Positions 53,378 through 64,000 of a DNA stretch of 64,000 bases are shown here, one piece after another. The stretch comes from Isoetes taiwanensis (lineage: Eukaryota; Streptophyta; Lycopodiopsida; Isoetales; Isoetaceae), in the NCBI GenBank assembly GCA_021234155.1, contig JAJEKV010000305.1:298303-362302 (forward strand). The letters run 5' to 3'. The position numbers were made by a program, and so were the translations under genes. The notes under the pieces are model-generated. The model made no database searches, was not told where the DNA came from, and saw only the letters and a list, made by a program, of their open reading frames with translations. The number at the start of each line of letters is the position of its first letter. The first letter of the stretch is position 1.

Positions 53378-55700
53378 TCAACCTTTTGCTTGCGTGCTGG
53401 TTTGCTGTTGTTTTTTATTTGTTCTTTTTTTCACTTTTGTTGCTTTTCTTGGATTGGGCTTACTTGCTGGTTCTGCTAGCGTGCTATTGTTTGCTGCATC
53501 ACATTGGGCTAGAATGGAAGATTGAGCTTGCAAACTTTCTAGTATATGCTCATGGACCTCCTCTTGTAACTCATACATGTTACCTTCTACATCTTTCATC
53601 AAGAAGTTACATGATACAACTAAGTGACTATACACATTGCAGTCTTATTCATGTCTTAGAAGTTCATACTTATTATCACCAATAAACTTATAGAACTTAC
53701 TATTACTACAGATTCCCTCCTTCCAAAATTCTGTTCCAGGGGTCTTTGAAAGCCTTCTTAACAACATTCTTAGTTTGAGTGCATGTAAGAATGTAAAAAT
53801 CAATTTTCTCCTTATTATCTGTTGGAGCAACAACAAAGAAATTCTCTCCAATATTTATGATATCAGACTTCCACTCAACATCACCTTCATACACTGGCCC
53901 ATCACACGCTTCTATTTCTTTCTCAATTCCTGGCCTTAATTCTGTAAAAAAGAAAAACCCATGACCCTATTCTTTCTTTGTTAACGCACTTGCTGTGCTT
54001 ACCACACCAACAGTGGTGGCAAAAGCAGGAATAATTCATGTGTGCAACCATAGTAGGATCCTTCTTGTTGACTGATCTAATGCTATGGATCTTGTTGGAT
54101 CCTATCAAAGTTGCAATTCAAACAATTCAACCCTGCACACTTCAACTTTACCCATTTTCCAAAAGTACCTGCAACCAACTAGATGAGCACAAAAATTTGT
54201 TATTTACAATACAACCATATACTCAACCTTTACCTATGCTTGTCCAGGATTGTGAAGTGTTCTTGGCAAAATATTACAGTATCATGAGCATTTCTTAGTG
54301 GTCTAGAGTTCCTCTTCAACATTTCATATGTTCTTTTGATCACTGCCCCTTCCCCATCATGCTCATCTATAAAAAGAAAAACGAGAAGGTTACTTTGAAG
54401 TGTTCCATTTAAGTAAATCAATTGTGTTGCCTTACTTTTTCCATGATAAGAGGCAAAATAATTTCAGATAAATGGAATACTAGAATGAAATAAAATGTAA
54501 GGTTCATTAGATGCAAGGTAGTCACATACATTAAAATTCGTACGCATCTCGTGCATTTTCAAAATTTTTTAAAAGATTTTTCAAATCTTTTCTAAAAATC
54601 TTAAAATGCCTTTTTTTTCCTAAAAAAATTTAAAAATGGCTAAAAATCTTTAAAAACCTTTAAAAATGTCTAATCAACTCCAATAGTTAAACTCCACCTA
54701 AAATATAGTCCTCTGATTGTAATCCATAGGTTTTAGTCAACTAATTGGCCATACTGACTTGTTTCTTCAAAGGATACTAGTGGATCTTATATACTAATTG
54801 TGAAGACTTAAGGTATATTTTAGTCTTACAAAGCATGCCACAACATGCTATAACATTACCTCACTAAGTAGACCTTCGTCCTCTTAAAAAAAAGGAAGAG
54901 AGAAAAACTTAAAAAACAAAATTGAACTTGGCAAAATCTATAAAAATCTTCATAAGAACATAAAGATTTTTAAAACATTTTTATAAATACCTAGATTAGA
55001 TGGTTCGAACAAACTGTTGAGTATAAGAAATCTAAAATACAACAGCACACTAAAATAGTCATAAAAGCAAGGGTTTACTCTATCAAATGTCTTCCAGTCA
55101 ACTGTGACAACATCACGTCTATTCAAGTCTTTTGGACAGATGGATAATTTGAAAGGACCACGTGAACTACATTTCAATAGCATAAATATGTTGATATCAC
55201 TCATCGGATATATCCTTGGCACAAACCAATGACCTCCACATGTCACTTGATGACCTATATATATGTCATCAATTTGGCTTCACATTTAGGGTCAGAAATA
55301 CATACAACACATGTACAATTATATTATATTCCATAAATCTTTGTATTCAACCTCATCTTGTTAATTGCTTGTCTTACATAATCTAACCTCATGTGTTAAA
55401 CACAGGAGCAGGTCTCCCCGTCCTTCACTTTCTTTACAAAGCTAGATTTCAGTGCATGGAAGGCTGAAAAAGAGACTAAATTTTGGATACTCGACATGGT
55501 AAAGTAAACAAATAAGCATGGGAAGTTAAACAAAGTTTGTTAAACCAACCTCAGTCTCTTCCAAGAAATGTAGAGAATGCAATATTTTATTGCCTTTGGC
55601 AATCCTAATTTTAACTACATGCTTCTTGTATGGAGACACTCTTGAATTGTTGGTCCAGAACTCAACACAAGCTGTTGTTCATGATAAGTAAGTTTGTCAA
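53378..55700 (-). pseudogene. Second copy of the DDD transposase family
   Basis: Minus-strand blocks match, in order, those of the 9.27-kb element. CVEFWTNNSRVSPYKKHVVK at about 55,670-55,605 (N-terminal EFW..N..VSP). TCGGHWFVPRIYPMSDINIF at 55,246-55,150. DEHDGEGAVIKRTYEM at about 54,360 (third-Asp block HDGEG), then LRNAHDTVIFCQEHF. MNYSCFCHHCWCGKHSKC at 54,040-53,985 (Cys-rich). FFVVAPTDNKEKIDFYILTC at about 53,860-53,790 and a FYKFIGDNKYELLRH block. Finally a Lys/Gln-rich tail to 53,378. The first two Asp blocks were not found, so it is decayed or has lost exons. Gene order next to it differs from the first copy. Confidence 0.65.
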
Positions 55701-57290
55701 ACTCCGTTTGTTTTGTTTCCCCACTAATTTTCACGCTACTCTTCTATGTGTTGCTGTTGAAACATATTTTTTACTCAAATTCAAACATTTAGATAGCGTT
55801 CTATAGTTAGTTTTTTTAGAGACCTCAACTAGTAGCACCAATTACTGCTCAGATTTTTTGATATCAATCTAAAATTTTCAATGTCATCCATTAACATGAA
55901 ATACGTATGGTACAAACCATAATATTATGCATATATTAATGGCGTGAACAACCATCAGAAGAAAGCATTAAAATCATAAAATTTAATCTACAATAGCTCT
56001 AGTGGCTCCAACCACTCCATAAACTTTTAACAGGTTCTCTATCCTCTACTTTTAAACCACAATCACTGACAAGCAAACTCTAATCACTAGCAACTAGAAA
56101 TAATGGGACTCATAAAGATGCAGTTTACATTGTTTGGGCTTTCAGATTAGTTTGGATAAAAGTAGATTCGTCGACCGTAGATATAGGAAGATCAGAGATC
56201 AATCTTGGCCAAGGAGATGGATTGTCAGCTTATTTAGGCTTGATTTGAAGGAGATCCATTTTGGCAAAAGAAAATGGATTGGTAAGGTGGGATAGTCTCT
56301 GGGCCCCATTGCTTATTTCGAATCACCTCTACCTAATATATTGATAGATGTTTCCCGCAACAAAAAAGAATGCCATACGATATTCAAGGGCTGCTTTAAA
56401 AGGCTCTCTTGCTTTTAAGGATCATATTGGTAAAATAGTTCAAATAAATTAAATTCATAGAGAGAAATCATTTAGGTTCTCATGATAAGGGTTTCTATTC
56501 GCTTTGTAATCACCAAAGACTAACTGATTTGACTTTGCAAACCTCAAGAATAGTCAATAAGAATTCTATTCCAAATTTATAATTCTAGCACCGGAGGATG
56601 ACTTGCAAATGTCAAGAATAACCTGCTTCCTCATACCAATTGTTATGGATCACACCAATGAACCATACCTTTTATAGCTTTGAGACCTTATTCAAGACTT
56701 CTTCAGCAATCCATGGTTCTCACAATTTATAATCTATACATAATTGCTATTTAATCAACAATCAAATTATTAGCAATTACAAAAGATCTCTATTTGAAGT
56801 AATGGGTCAAATAAACACAAATCAAATAAACAGAGGATACGAGTTACATCAATAACTCAAATTGGCCAAGCTTTTAGTTCTCCAAAATTAAGGTAGTTCA
56901 CCACTCAACCGGGTCAATCGGTGCTAAGAACCGGTGCACTATGGCAAGGCCGCATAATCTTCCACTAGTAGCTTTTCCTCGAAAGCTAGCCTTCTTTGAC
57001 CCCCGCCACTCTTTTGGCATACATCTCTCATTCAAACAAAGTAGACAAAGTGGTGCCCAATCCTAAACTAGACTCCAAGACAGCCTCCAGAGAAGTAAAT
57101 ATTGCCCAAATTTGTTCAACCTCTATTTATAGATCTTTGATACAACCATCATTCATTTAAATTGATTTATGTATGTTCCAAAAAGCACGCCACTTTTGCA
57201 TACCTTTTTTTCAATATAGTGTTGTGGTGTGTGACATGCTATTTTGCAAGGGTGCAAATTTTACATTATAGTAGTGGATGGTTTAACATT
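55701..57290. other. No gene recognised
   Basis: AT-rich, with a segment at about 56,130-56,400 of different composition that may be another element scrap. It separates the second transposase from the second HAD domain. No inverted repeat ends like those at 6,593/15,865 were found. Confidence 0.4.
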
Positions 57291-57295
57291 TCCTT

Positions 57296-57531
57296 TGTTT
57301 TAGTGAGAAGAATGTTGTTTGATTAGCATTTGTAGATAACAACACATCAATATACACAGAACACTTTTTACATTGTATTCACTTGATATGAAGATTACTT
57401 CATGGAGGGACTTGTTTTAATGAGAAGAATCGTTGTTTGATTAGCATTTGTAGATAACAATACATCAATATTAATGTAACACTTTTTACATTGTATTCAC
57501 TTGATATGAAGATTACTTCATGGAGGGGACT
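57296..57531. repeat. Tandem duplication, 118-bp period
   Basis: TGAGAAGAAT, GTTGTTTGATTAGCATTTG and ACATTGTATTCACTTGATAT through CATGGAGGG occur twice (starts about 57,303 and 57,421), with a handful of differences. Confidence 0.9.
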
Positions 57532-57587
57532 AGTTCTTTCTTTTGTCAAATAACTCTCAAGGTAGGGATCCATCTCCTTAGTCCCAT

Positions 57588-58160
57588 CTAGTTCTCGACG
57601 CTGTTTTGACAACATCCGATACCGCTTTTACCAAAGCTCAACCCACTCATGATGGACATGAATAGTACTAGAAACTCATCTGCTGAGTAATTTAGTGGAG
57701 TATAACTTGGTGGATTTAAAGCATGACCTTGATTATAAAAGCACTTAAGAGCATCATCATCTACTATTATGATGTCCTCTTTCTTTTGAATGCCAAGCTG
57801 ATCCATCATAGTACCAAGATGTTTGCCATCCGGATCTCTTGGATGTGGAAACTTTATGCACTTAGTTTGGTCCCAAATCGTCACAGTCTTTATTCATTTC
57901 TGGTAACACCCTAAGAACTTCTTCAATATTTTTGTGCTCCATTGAGGACCAGATGGCAACTGAAACAATCTGAACGCCTCATTCATCATATCTTCTAAGT
58001 GTGGGCAAGGATAGATCACTTAGTATTCGATTCTAGAGGGACTTGTTCGAAGTCATCCCTGTTAATAAGCTTCCTAGGAAACGTTTTACACAGGACACCA
58101 TTTAGATCGAAGATAATGATTTTGTCACATGCAGGTGGAGCCCGAACCATGGAAAACAAA
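57588..58160 (-). pseudogene. Second FCP1/SCP-like HAD phosphatase domain
   Basis: The minus strand reads CDKIIIFDLNGVLCKTF (motif I, 58,114-58,091) with D-L-N instead of D-x-D. Then VAIWSSMEHKNIEEVLRVLP (motif II, about 57,960-57,900), and in the next frame TIWDQTKCIKFPHPRDPDGK (with the motif III Lys region), EDIIIVDDDALKC (motif IV acidic pair, 57,780-57,751) and ALNPPSYTPL. These are all the landmarks of an FCP1-type domain, more complete than the copy at 11.0-11.7 kb. Two frame changes occur between motif I and motif III, so as it stands it is broken or has unrecognised introns. The Asn at the general-acid position would be expected to reduce phosphatase activity. Confidence 0.75.
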
Positions 58161-58362
58161 AGTTAGCCATATAAACATTATGCGCAATACCACGCCAAGC
58201 ACGTTTTGTCGGTCATAAGTATTTTTATATATCGCTACCGTGTGAATTACCTTTCATCATCAGAGCCTTTGTGGTCATCCCCGCAATCGTAAGCGTCTAC
58301 TTCATTTCCTGATGCTATCGCGTAAGCATCAACTCCACGGTTTAGTTCGAATATGTTCTCTT

Positions 58363-61313
58363 CTATGAACTACCTCTCGGGTTTTGTTTCCTAGCCTCAG
58401 TGGTTGAATCTGAGCTTGCATGATCATGCTGGCTTGTATCAAGAACTAGCATAGTCGTACCCCCAAGTGTAACATTACCAGTTGGAATATTACCAAGCAT
58501 AGACTCCATACTTTGCTCCATGATCTCACGTTCCCGCTCTAGCATTGCGGCATTCTCCTTGGGGTTGCATTGCTTTTTGAACATTCTGGAGTTGTTCTTG
58601 GAGGCGATTGTGAAATACTAGTCTGCTTCTTCCCATTGTAAGGTACCAAAGCAAACATGCTTTTATCTTTGACAAGACCACAATCAGTAGTGGCTAGTAC
58701 CTTTTCGAAAAACACTTCAAGGAAATTCCTGGACTGGTCATCATTGACGAAACTTAGACATCTTCTTGATGTCTATCAATGTACCCTCCAACATGAAGTT
58801 CACAACAAGTGGTATCAAGAGGTTCAAAAGCCTCAACAAGATAGCTAGCTAGATTGATTGCAAACCCATGTTTATTCAAGGGCCCCTTTTCTTTTGTTAG
58901 CAATTCCAGAGTGATGTCTCTTCGGTAAAGGCCAGGAACATCAAATTCCTGACATTCATTCGCTTCATCCTCATCATCCACTTTGTATAACACATTTTTT
59001 AAGCTGGGTTCATCGAAAAGAAAACACTGCCATGCACCTTTATTTGATGTCCCTTTGCTCTTAGCTACCTCATAGCCATCATCCGCACACAAGGGATATC
59101 ATTACGAAAGATACAAGCGCTTTTAAACCGCATCTTCAAATCAATATCCTTTGTCTCAAAGAGAAGAGAACCTTCCCTAACAACATTTAGGCATTCCAAG
59201 TCATATGAAGCCATCAAAGCATGCATTCTATCTATTGTTGGCGGGCATGACGAGTTGTTCCAATGGGGCTGCCGCGAATAAGAAAAGCATATCATCCAAA
59301 AACACGCGGGACATATAAAATATACCACTTTTTGATCAAGCCCGGCAGGATAATCAAGAAAGGACAAATCCACGCATGCCCAATTTATGAGCATGTACAC
59401 ACGCCGGTGAATACAAATTGGCGGCATGAATATCAATACTAATTGGCAATCTTCCGAGTGCCCCATTCGGCGCTTGACGTACTCATGCTAACAATTCACG
59501 CCAGACGCGAATTGGCAGCATGAATACAGCCTGACCTAGTCTATTGTTGTTATTCCTAACCTAATATACTAATCTTTTATAAAGGAAGACTTTGCCCATT
59601 TCATTTAATGTTACACTAATCTCTGCGAGGTCCTCTGCAGGCGTATAGGGGCTTAGAAATCGACATCTCTTGTAGTTGTAATGAAGCACATACATGATTT
59701 GTCTTGTTTGCTTAGCCTAGTTGGAGAGGGATTCTTGTGCTTCAATAGAATGTTGTCCATCAATAATAAGAAAGCATACATTTGGGTTCTCTCTTGAAGC
59801 TCCTCCGGTTGTCCACTAGAGTGGAGCATCCTTTTTCCTATCCCAAGGAAGCACTTCTGCTGGTATGGGGACTTGGCCTAGATTCCTCACCATCGCCCTC
59901 ATGATTTCTCTTAGGATCATGCCTCCTGCTAACAAATGTTGACTTATGTGATCTCACCAAGCGGTCAACATGGATGGGATGTGTAAAAGATTGGCCAAGT
60001 GGGTAGTTGTCTGCATACTTGACTAACCTACTCATTGCCTCCAGCTGCAAATGTTTTTCCTACTCATTTTCTGCCAGCATGGCATCAACTATTGCAGCTG
60101 GGATGTCCTTTCCTAAGTCCAGCAATCTTCGTACATCCCTGATATCATTTTGATGCTTCAAGTCTTCCAGGTAGTAGCTTGGAGACGGTCCTCCAAAGCT
60201 CTCCTCACCTGAACACTCCTTCACTTATAGACTTGGAGTGAGAGCAGTATTTTTTGAGGCCATCCATACTTGAAACATGACTCAACACTCACATCGTTCT
60301 TCATCAGACCATCTTTGAAAGCTGTTGCCCTGGCATGTGTAAATCTGACGAGATCTTTCTTGTCCACTAGGAGTTGACAATATGTCATCTGCTCCTCACA
60401 AGTGATAAGAATACCTTGTTTCTTCATGAGATCGGTCTCTTTTCTTCCGCAGTATAATACAAGATCCACCTTACCATTTGTTTTACCTACGTCAACATAC
60501 CACTCTGCACTATCATCCATCTTCTCCTCGGGGCATCGAGGATTTGTGTCTGCTCTGATAATGGATCCGCTATCATCCATTGACAATGCATAGGGTACTG
60601 CATCCTCATTAGGCTTTCCCTTCTTTTGTGAGCTTGAGGTCGCAGGAGCATCTTCCCAGCCTCTTGCTTTCTTAGGAGGAGGTGTAGCAACTACCGGTTT
60701 TGCCTTTTCTTCCCTGCAAAGGAGGGTGCAATATATACTTAGCGCAATTTCGAGTGGTCTACCATTCCAGACAGACTAAACTGTAAAGAATGGCATACAG
60801 TCGCTAATTATAGAAGCAGACTAATCACGGGTATGACAAAAGAGCAAAGGCTGAATAATCACTCCGGTGCAGGGCTAATTAAACATGGGCGAATAATTTA
60901 CTCATCGCCAAACAAATTATAGACCAAGCGCCTAATCACGCCCCGGGACAAACAGAAGGACAATTATACAAAGCGGATTTAACTCACTTCGCCAGAGAAA
61001 TGATAGACATAACAATTAGGTCGGGCGGAAGATTTATTGACAAAAAATAAAGAACAAACACTGTACAATAAACAAACCAATGAGCAGAACCTAAAACTTT
61101 GAACAAAGAATCGAACAATGAATGAATGACATGAGAATGATGAAGAATACCCGACCTTGGCGGCTTCTTTATGGCTCGACCCGGAGTTGAGAAAGACAAC
61201 CTTTGGGCTGCATTTTCATGACGATCTTGAGTGCCTCGGAGTTCTTGAGTTCTTGAGTGCCTCGGCGATCTTGAGTTCTTGGCGCCACGGAGCAAGTCCG
61301 CAATAAAAAGCAA
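58363..61313 (-). CDS. Unidentified multi-exon gene upstream of the HAD domain
   Basis: Minus-strand coding-like blocks. 61,313-61,140 contains LSFSTPGRAIKKPPRSG. An exon starting near 60,713 after TTTGCAG reads EEKAKPVVATPPPKKARG (nuclear-signal-like) then AEWYVDVGKTNGKVDLVLYC and KDLVRFTHARATAFKDGLMK to about 60,230. 60,050-59,838 is a further block. 59,466-58,754 contains SLKNVLYKVDDEDEANECQE. 58,584-58,363 contains EREREIMEQSMESMLG (coiled coil). I recognise no domain. It could encode the N-terminal part of the HAD protein or a separate nuclear factor. Exon boundaries are only partly supported. Confidence 0.4.
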
Positions 61314-61716
61314 GAAATAAAATTCAAAAACTTATATAGATTTTCATAAAGTCGGCGGTCGGGTTTGATTAGCCGATTCGACTTTGGATTGACGGGGTTT
61401 CATTTGAATCGACTTTAGATCGACGGTCCAATAGATGGGAGCGTTATTTAGATTTCATGGATCGACTTTACATCGACGGGTCGAAATCTTACGATTGCTT
61501 CTAATGGAATGACATGTAATTGAACCGCGGTTAATGGTTCAAGGACGCCAGATTATGAAATCCAAAATTAGATTCCACTCGACCATCAAAAAGCGTTACA
61601 ATTAACGGATAATTTGAAGCTGCCACCTAATCTTGCCGTCAGCCTTTCTTGCCATTCGAAAGCCCATATCAGGAAATCAAAAGAAGTCAGAAGAACTAGG
61701 AAGACGCCTGCGTCTA
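61314..61716. other. Divergent intergenic region
   Basis: Lies between the minus-strand gene and the plus-strand exon. Contains CGACTTTA(C/G)ATCGACGG repeats around 61,380-61,480 but no coding sequence; it may hold both promoters. Confidence 0.4.
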
Positions 61717-62041
61717 AACTATGTCGAGCGCCTTCATGTAAGTTCATCTACTCTTTTGGATCGCCCACTGCAATTTAATCCCATAATCTTACGAGATTGA
61801 AATCGGAGAGGAATTACGAGTCGGCGATGAATTTGAAGAGGATGATGGGGAATTGCAAGATAGAATCAATCGATCCGAAAGCAGTATGCCATGGAGTTCC
61901 TCTGGGAAGTGATCATGTGAAGATCCTAATTACCAGTTGCCATTTCAATGATGAAGCATTACCCAGAAGGCATCCTGATGGAGACATAGTAGGAGAAAGC
62001 ATCGGAACCTTTGTTGCATGGCCAGTCAGTCGCTTAAAAAA
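61717..62041 (+). CDS. DUF8039-like exon of a transposon-associated gene
   Basis: A short first exon ATGTCGAGCGCCTTCAT ends at a donor GTAAGT (about 61,722-61,744). The second block (about 61,797-62,041) reads KAVCHGVPLGSDHVKILITS and DGDIVGESIGTFVAWPVSRL and ends at AAAAAAG|GTAAGAG. The pattern, a V-H/C-G-x-P-L start and a G-x-F-V-x-W-P end, resembles DUF8039, found in plant transposon proteins that often carry a Ulp1 protease domain. No downstream exon was identified. Confidence 0.5.
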
Positions 62042-62275
62042 GGTAAGAGTTTTATTTTTTTGAAAGAAATAGAGGAAGATGCATCAGAAGAAATAGATTG
62101 AGTACATATACTACGATGCTCAAGTGATTCTGTCATATGTATAAAATTAATAGACCTGCAAACCAGACCATTCAGTCAAAATTTCAAAACTATAAGGCCT
62201 ACAGACCAGACTATTGAGTTTACAAAACAGCTTGACACTCTTTACATTTTTTTACATAGATCTGTGTATTATTCC
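62042..62275. other. No feature
   Basis: AT-rich non-coding interval after the DUF8039-like exon, probably intron. Confidence 0.4.
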
Positions 62276-62518
62276 TCAGTAGTATCGAATCCGGCACGAG
62301 AAGCCGGGGCAGAAGTAAAAACAAGAGAAGCCGGGTACGAGAGGTTTGAACAAGAAAAGTCGGGCAACGTAAGAATCTGATAAATTAGATGGCGTAGTTA
62401 TTGGGCTATTACCCAAATAGCTTCGAGCTCTATTCATTCTCAGCTGAGCATTCTCTATTTCAAGCCTCTCCAGAGCATGACATAACTCCTCATTGAATAA
62501 GCCTATGCTTGTAGCCAT
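62276..62518 (-). CDS. Small coiled-coil ORF, doubtful
   Basis: An 80-codon minus frame whose first third (NEELCHALERLEIENAQLR) has heptad-like leucines typical of plant gag or DNA-binding proteins. The rest is hydrophobic and not informative. It may be a first exon. Confidence 0.25.
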   Translation of the reverse strand: MATSIGLFNEELCHALERLEIENAQLRMNRARSYLGNSPITTPSNLSDSYVARLFLFKPLVPGFSCFYFCPGFSCRIRYY

Positions 62519-62879
62519 CCCTTCTAAAATATCTAATCAAGAACGCCATATTATGGCCGTTAAATATCAAGACCTTCGCGAAACTCAAAGATTAATATAG
62601 GCCCCGGCGCTAAATGTCCTTTCCGGCACATGAGGAACTTCACAAGCGTGTGTTCAAACCTGCTCAACCTCAACGTCATTAGAGTTCGCTTAGGCATCGA
62701 GGAGGGGGGGTACCTCCTCCATCCCGATCATGAGTCCCGGGCATTCTTGGCGGAAGAGATAATTAATGATCTACGCAAAAAAAAAAAAAAAAAAGATAGA
62801 TAACAACCAGATTTGAACCGAAGGAAACAAAAAAAAAAAAAGGATTTGAAAGGCGTTTATTCGCGTTTGAAGCATTATA
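62519..62879. other. No gene; two A-runs
   Basis: Contains A-runs at about 62,777-62,794 and 62,829-62,841, close together, possibly small retro tails. Nothing else seen. Confidence 0.4.
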
Positions 62880-63215
62880 TAAAGAGATTAATAATAGCAA
62901 TCACCGTATGTGAATTCCACGCCGGAATTGTTGCCAATTTATAATTTAAACTCTTTGAATGCAAATTAGATTTAGTAAAAGGCACTTTATGCCCATTTGC
63001 TAATTCGGCAGTGTGTAGGAGATTAATATTAAGAAAACTAGTTATTGTATCCAATTCACGCAGTTAGTGAATTGGACTAATTTAAAGTTTAAACTCTTTG
63101 AATGCATTAATAGAATTAGCGTAAGGCTTTTGTATAAGAGATTAATAGTAAGAAAAACTAGCCATTGTATGCAATTCACGCGGGGGCATGACTGATTTAC
63201 AATTTAAACCTTTTG
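62880..63215. repeat. Three diverged tandem repeats, about 118-137 bp
   Basis: AGAGATTAATAATAG, GGAGATTAATATTAAGAAAA and AGAGATTAATAGTAAGAAAA start at about 62,882, 63,019 and 63,137. Each is followed by a GTATG-type, CAATTCACGC-type and TTTAAACTCTTTGAATGC-type block in the same order. Confidence 0.7.
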
Positions 63216-63927
63216 CACAAGAAACTTAACCCGCTACCGGTGAATTAACAAACTTTTTCAGAAATAAAAAACTAGGATTTCAAAACTAAGGTTGAGCTCT
63301 CTCAAAACTAAGATTGAAAGAGCAAGAATTCAAAGCAGGTTCTGAACTTTAGACTTGCTCTAGATGTGTGTTTAACAAATCGGAATTAAAAAGATGTGGG
63401 GCTTACCTTGATCAGCAACTCTAAATCAAGCTTACCTTGATGCATACAAAGAACTCCCTTACCTTGATTCGCCCACAAAGAACTCCTAAGCGCTGGAGAG
63501 AAAGCCAAAAGAACGAATTCTTATGCGCCTAAGCGGAGAAAAGAAAAAAAAAAAAAGATGGCTTTTTTTCAAAGCATTAATATAGAAGGGACAAGTTAAA
63601 GCAAGTCAAGAAATTAAAGTACAAAGATTAAAAAGTGAGAGTAGAAATAAATTATAGAAATTAAGTATTTATATTATCAAAAAAAAAAAAAAAACATAAG
63701 GAGGGCCTTTTATTAGAGTTGCCTTGACTCTTTTATTCAAGATGATTCCAAAGCAGGTTTAAGGAGATACCTAGCTCCATTCAAAATCTTAAGGTGGGGC
63801 CTTTTTTGGAGATGCCCATTTCGCTTTCATGAACTAAAAATAAATAACAAAAAACCTCATCCTTAGCCCTCATCCTCCGCCGTCCTCCTTCTTCTTCCTT
63901 CGGCTTTAGTGCGCCATCTCCTCAAGG
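63216..63927. other. No gene recognised
   Basis: AT-rich; contains short direct repeats (CTTACCTTGAT three times at about 63,404-63,465) and an A-run near 63,680. It may be the upstream region of the ORF starting at 63,928. Confidence 0.4.
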
Positions 63928-64000
63928 ATGGCTTCTCTCGCGAACATCTTCATCATCGAGGAGGAGAGGGCATTCAGATTATTTCTTCTCTTCTTCCACC
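63928..64000 (+). CDS. Possible start of a gene running off the window
   Basis: ATG at 63928 in CTCAAGGATGGCT context, then open to the window edge (MASLANIFIIEEERAF...). The composition changes to GC/CT-richer sequence from about 63,860, as at a plant transcription start. Too short to assign. Confidence 0.25.
   Translation, partial: MASLANIFIIEEERAFRLFLLFFH

Noticed and set aside
1-64000. CRISPR arrays, prokaryotic operons, rRNA or canonical tRNA genes
   Set aside because: None seen. Direct repeats here are tandem duplications without regular unique spacers, and the tRNA-like pieces look like SINE heads rather than complete cloverleaf genes.

Overview
This window is eukaryotic nuclear DNA from a land plant. 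The best-preserved gene encodes a plastid RETICULATA-related protein, other pieces match ARMC8 (CTLH/GID complex) and a WD40/DCAF-like protein, and the genes have spliceosomal introns. Almost everything else is transposable-element DNA of plant type: Ty1/copia, Ty3/gypsy, TRIM, L1-type LINE, SINE, Helitron-like and TIR elements. A non-flowering plant (fern, lycophyte or bryophyte) is my weak inference, because the transposase family seen twice here resembles proteins I remember mainly from those groups.

Layout. 1-1.9 kb: poly(A)-tailed retrosequence and minisatellites. 1.88-3.02 kb (-): intact single-exon RETICULATA-related gene. 3.4-4.2 kb: direct repeats and a foldback hairpin. 4.83-24.3 kb: one decayed Ty3/gypsy element (-). 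It is split between protease and reverse transcriptase by a Helitron-like insertion (5,862-18,749) and again in the gag zinc knuckle by a GC-rich LINE (19,340-23,057, exact 15-bp target duplication). Inside the Helitron-like element lie a 9.27-kb DNA transposon (6,593-15,865; perfect 22-bp terminal inverted repeats, TGCC duplication) and a 1.0-kb MITE. 24.6-25.9 kb: polypyrimidine tract. 26.5-38.25 kb: Ty1/copia element (-) with TGCCA duplication, whose reverse transcriptase is interrupted by two abutting elements in the pattern CATT-A-CATT-B-CATT. 38.46-39.17 kb: ARMC8-like exon with frameshifts. 39.86-40.8 kb: WD40/DCAF-like exon (-) and a 506-bp TRIM. 42.5-51.3 kb: L1-type LINE (-) with an unrelated LINE (+, CAATA-repeat tail) nested in it. 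51.3-51.5 kb: SINE-like element. 52.67-52.97 kb: last two exons of an unidentified gene. 53.4-62.1 kb: a second copy of the same transposase family (-), a second FCP1/HAD-like phosphatase (-), an unidentified multi-exon gene (-) and a DUF8039-like exon (+).

The most interesting system is the pair of transposase loci. The 9.27-kb element carries a DDD-type transposase on + and, on -, an FCP1/SCP-like HAD phosphatase domain, a Ulp1/C48-like cysteine protease and coiled-coil/lysine-rich ORFs, together with dense TGTACAT palindromes. The second transposase locus at 53-58 kb again lies next to an FCP1-like HAD domain. In both HAD copies the DxDx motif reads D-L-N, so the usual second aspartate (general acid) is Asn. 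A DNA transposon family travelling with a Pol II CTD-phosphatase-like or pseudophosphatase protein and a SUMO-protease-like protein is, as far as I know, undescribed. All copies here are broken by frameshifts and stops.
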